DNA from: Ruminococcaceae bacterium AB4001
GTDB taxonomy: Bacteria > Bacillota > Clostridia > Saccharofermentanales > Saccharofermentanaceae
Reading direction: 5' to 3'
Length of the DNA: 61,125 nt
NCBI GenBank assembly: GCA_000621765.1
Contig: JHXJ01000019.1
Coordinates: 1-61,125, forward strand
The notes below the pieces were generated by a model, which ran no database searches, was not told the origin of the DNA, and worked only from the letters and a program-made list of their open reading frames with translations. Below are positions 58,753 through 61,125 of this stretch, in pieces. The translations under genes and the position numbers were made by a program. Position 1 is the stretch's first letter. Each line of letters opens with the position of its first letter.

Positions 58753-60273
58753 ATGCCAAACTACAAAGAGATCGCACGGCTGAAAGCAGCCGGGCAATCG
58801 AACAGGGCTATTGCTGATTTTCTTGGGCTATCCAGGAACACAGTAAATGCTGCTGTTGCACGAATTGAAGATTCAGGCCTAAGGTTTGAAGATCTTCAAA
58901 TACTTACCGACGCTCAAATCAATGAAGTGTTTCCGCCGACTTCTGGCCGTAAGGTCGAAGGCGAATACTACATGCCTGACTTTGAGCAACTTAAGAAGGA
59001 ACTGGCAAAGCCCGGAGTAACACTTCAACTCTTATGGGAAGAGTATTCTGACAGGTGCAGGTTATCCGGATTGAAGCCATACCAGCTTACGCAGTTCAAG
59101 AAACACTTCAACGATCACCTGAAGAAGACAGGGTTCAAAGACATTATCCAGCACAAAGCCGGAGAGCAGATCGAAGTGGATTGGGCAGGCGTACGTCCTT
59201 ATTGGCAGGATCCTGATTCCGGAGAGAAGGTATATGGCTGGTTGTTTGCGGCAGTTCTTCCGTTCAGCGGTTTAGGCTTTGCCTATGTTACACCAGACAT
59301 GAAGATGCCGAGCTGGATACAATGCCATATTAAGATGTACGAGTTCTTTGGCGGTGCTACGACAATACTAACACCAGATAACCTTAAGACAGGTATAACC
59401 AAGCATACGCGTGACGAACTCGTTATTAACAGTACTTATCAGGATATGGCTGAGTACTATGGAACAGTAGTTGTTCCAGCAAGAGTCAGAACTCCCAGAG
59501 ATAAGAACCAAGTCGAGAATCTTGTATATCAGTTTGAGAAAGATGTTATCGGCAGGCTCCGCAACTGTCAGTTCTTCTCCATAGATGAATATAACGACCA
59601 GTTGCTTCTTGAAGTTGAAAGATTCAACAACAAGCCGTACCAGAAGAAAGAAGGCACAAGGCGTTCCGTATTTAATGAGGTTGAGAAAGCGACGTTGCGC
59701 CCTTTACCTGTGCGGAGATATGAGATGGCGACATACAGAACAGCGATAGTCCAATCGAATTCTCATGTTGCATATCAGAAGAACTACTATTCAGTTCCGT
59801 ATCAGTATCTTGGCAAGGAAGTAACCCTCAAGATAACGTCACATCACCTTACGATCCTCTATAACAAGAATGTATTAAGCGAGCACGAACTGTTATGGAA
59901 TAAGATCGGCGCATACTCCACTATACCGACTGATATGCCTCCTCACAGCAATGCATACGGAGAGTGGAACAGCACGCGGTATCTAAACTGGGCCAAGAAT
60001 AAAGGACCGAACGTCTATGAAGTGATCTACAGGATATTTGCAAGCTCCAATGTAGAACAACAGCACTACCGAACGGTCCATTCCATCCTTAAACTGGCTT
60101 CTGCATATTCCGACCAAAGACTAGAAGAAGCCTGCAGGGTTGCTCTTAAGCAAATGAACAGCCCCCGCTACAAGGATATTAAGCACATTTTAGAGACAGG
60201 TGAAGATTTATGTCAACATCAAGAGTCTGCACCAGGCAAATATACGAGAGGCGGTGATTACTTTGGACTCTAA
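58753..60273 (+). CDS. istA: IS21-family transposase IstA
   Basis: A 506-residue DDE transposase. An N-terminal helix-turn-helix (LKAAGQSNRAIADFLGLSRN) is followed by the catalytic core: Asp143 in EVDWAG, Asp209 in LTPDNLK and Glu255 in RDKNQVEN, all present. The C-terminal beta-barrel region includes YSVPYQYLGKEVTL. ATG 58753 follows GGAGGTG 6 bases upstream; ATG 58738 overlaps that site. It looks intact and functional. Confidence 0.95.
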   Translation: MPNYKEIARLKAAGQSNRAIADFLGLSRNTVNAAVARIEDSGLRFEDLQILTDAQINEVFPPTSGRKVEGEYYMPDFEQLKKELAKPGVTLQLLWEEYSDRCRLSGLKPYQLTQFKKHFNDHLKKTGFKDIIQHKAGEQIEVDWAGVRPYWQDPDSGEKVYGWLFAAVLPFSGLGFAYVTPDMKMPSWIQCHIKMYEFFGGATTILTPDNLKTGITKHTRDELVINSTYQDMAEYYGTVVVPARVRTPRDKNQVENLVYQFEKDVIGRLRNCQFFSIDEYNDQLLLEVERFNNKPYQKKEGTRRSVFNEVEKATLRPLPVRRYEMATYRTAIVQSNSHVAYQKNYYSVPYQYLGKEVTLKITSHHLTILYNKNVLSEHELLWNKIGAYSTIPTDMPPHSNAYGEWNSTRYLNWAKNKGPNVYEVIYRIFASSNVEQQHYRTVHSILKLASAYSDQRLEEACRVALKQMNSPRYKDIKHILETGEDLCQHQESAPGKYTRGGDYFGL

Positions 60274-60991
60274 GAAACTCGAAGAGATCACGGCACGCCT
60301 TCGTGAGATGAGATTGCCTGTTATGGCCAACCAGATAGTCACAATGTATGAGGCTTCAGAACTCAATGACGTTATTAAAGTGCTGGATATTATCACTCAG
60401 GAAGAACTGATGTCACGTAAGAACAACACTGCTGACAGATACCGTAAATCAGCACACCTGTCTCAAGGCTATGCTGAACTATCCGGAATAGACTATTCGC
60501 CAGAACGTAAGATAAACGAACGCGTGATTGAGCAGCTTTCTACCGGCACTTATATAGACAAAGCCAGGAATGTTGTTATCGTGGGTGCATGTGGCACTGG
60601 AAAGTCTTACATAGCCAATGCGCTTGCTTCGGCCGCATGCAGGAAACTCCATAGAACCATGTATTGTCGGATGTTCGAATTGATCTCGGATATAAAGCAT
60701 ATGGAGATGCCGCGATTGAAACGGCGGTATGTCTCGCCTGATGTCCTTGTTATCGATGACTTTGCTAACACGCGGATGAGCGAGGATGACGCATTACAGA
60801 TATTCAAGGTTATGGAGTATCGATATGGCTTTAAGACTACGATTATTGCCTCGCAGCTTGAACCAGCGGAATGGCACAATAACTTTGGTGCCAGCCAGCT
60901 GGCTGATTCAATACTAGACAGGATCGTCTCGAATGCCTATAAGATTATCTTGAGTGGAGATTCACTGAGACCGAAGAAACTGGAAGACTGA
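60263..60991 (+). CDS. istB: IS21 transposition helper ATPase IstB
   Basis: A 242-residue AAA+ ATPase that directs IstA to target DNA. Walker A is GACGTGKS, Walker B is VLVIDDF, and the N-terminal helices (LEEITARLREMRLPVMANQI) are typical. TTG 60263 is chosen because GAGGCGGTGA lies just upstream and because family proteins begin here; it overlaps the istA end by 11 bases. An ATG at 60200 would add 21 residues unlike the family. Confidence 0.93.
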   Translation: MDSKKLEEITARLREMRLPVMANQIVTMYEASELNDVIKVLDIITQEELMSRKNNTADRYRKSAHLSQGYAELSGIDYSPERKINERVIEQLSTGTYIDKARNVVIVGACGTGKSYIANALASAACRKLHRTMYCRMFELISDIKHMEMPRLKRRYVSPDVLVIDDFANTRMSEDDALQIFKVMEYRYGFKTTIIASQLEPAEWHNNFGASQLADSILDRIVSNAYKIILSGDSLRPKKLED

Positions 60992-60999
60992 TTATGCGT

Positions 61000-61030
61000 A
61001 TGGGCGCCGGGTAACCGACGCCCATTTTGG
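61000..61030 (+). terminator. Terminator after istB
   Basis: ATGGGCG and CGCCCAT pair around a twelve-base loop, followed by TTTT, 9 bases past the istB stop and before the right-end repeats. Confidence 0.65.
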
Positions 61031-61110
61031 CACAATATTTCGCGATTTTAGTGGCTCTGCCTCACCGATTTCGGTGGCTCAATCCTGACCGACGCAACTG
61101 GCTCTAACAG
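61031..61110 (-). repeat. Right-end tandem repeats of the IS21 element
   Basis: Read on the minus strand, units beginning TTAGAGCCAG, TGAGCCACCG and GAGCCACTAA recur every 24-26 bases and correspond to the left-end units. Confidence 0.7.
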
Positions 61111-61125
61111 AGCGCCGTATTCAAT

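Larger units (their letters stand above)
58594..61123 (+). mobile_element. IS21-family insertion sequence, apparently complete
   Basis: About 2.53 kb between inverted ends TGAATACGGCGCT and AGCGCCGTATTCA, with istA and istB in the usual order and overlap, and tandem repeats of about 24-25 bases at both ends, typical of IS21. The right end lies 2 bases before the window edge, so the target duplication cannot be confirmed; the left flank ATTGG and the right flank AT are compatible with a 5-bp duplication. Confidence 0.9.

Overview
The window looks like a chromosomal segment of a low-to-mid GC Gram-positive anaerobe of the class Clostridia. The lineage is an inference from gene content: long-form Hpf, the rpsF-ssb-rpsR-rplI-dnaB cluster followed by tilS-hpt-ftsH, a YhbD-type protein, a YunG-like protein, a C11 (clostripain-type) peptidase, strong AGGAGG ribosome-binding sites and several secreted proteins made of aromatic cell-wall-binding repeats. 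No rRNA, CRISPR array or prophage is visible. Most genes lie on the minus strand.

Layout. 0.3-10.8 kb: a DUF362 ferredoxin-like protein, a membrane O-acyltransferase, a secreted repeat protein, a YhbD/ArsR regulator pair, an Ala/Glu-rich membrane protein, a DUF2974 hydrolase fused to a membrane domain, a repeat-bearing polysaccharide deacetylase and a YunG-like protein. 10.9-17 kb: hpf, ilvBN and a large C11 peptidase with a zinc ribbon, a Pro/Glu/Ala linker and one membrane segment. 17.1-22.7 kb: a purine salvage unit in which xpt, a BMP-type lipoprotein, a two-domain ATPase and two permeases form one locus behind a strong promoter. 22.8-27.3 kb: a malQ-led operon (malQ, cyclase family, AEC transporter, SseB family, membrane-anchored protein). 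27.4-30 kb: prfC and an internally deleted IS4-type element. 30-33.3 kb: two tandem paralogous secreted repeat proteins. 33.4-41 kb: the ribosomal/replication cluster from rpsF to ftsH. 41.2-44.7 kb: prfA, then a Sua5 protein fused to a low-molecular-weight phosphatase-like domain that lacks its catalytic residues, and a zinc-ribbon protein. 44.9-53 kb: a cyclic-di-GMP neighbourhood (two HD-GYP proteins, one GGDEF protein) with tRNA-Val, a 68-residue pilin-like protein, an XRE regulator and a zinc-ribbon membrane protein. 53.2-55.7 kb: sucrose-6-phosphate hydrolase and fructokinase. 55.9-58.4 kb: a CPBP protease, a GntR regulator and a DUF5808 membrane protein behind a promoter that overlaps a 39-bp dyad. 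58.6-61.1 kb: an apparently intact IS21-family element running to the right edge.

How the genes work together. Much of the accessory content concerns the cell surface: repeat proteins, deacetylase, acyltransferase and peptidase. c-di-GMP turnover and a pilin-like protein are nearby. Housekeeping translation factors (prfA, prfC, hpf, tRNA-Val, Sua5) and purine, branched-chain amino acid and sucrose/maltodextrin metabolism fill the rest. The most unusual items are the Sua5-pseudophosphatase fusion, the zinc-ribbon C11 peptidase, the HD-GYP protein with a large uncharacterised C-terminal region, the tandem repeat proteins, the 39-bp operator-like dyad and a pseudoknot-capable terminator after ftsH. 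No computation was run; all assignments come from reading the sequence.
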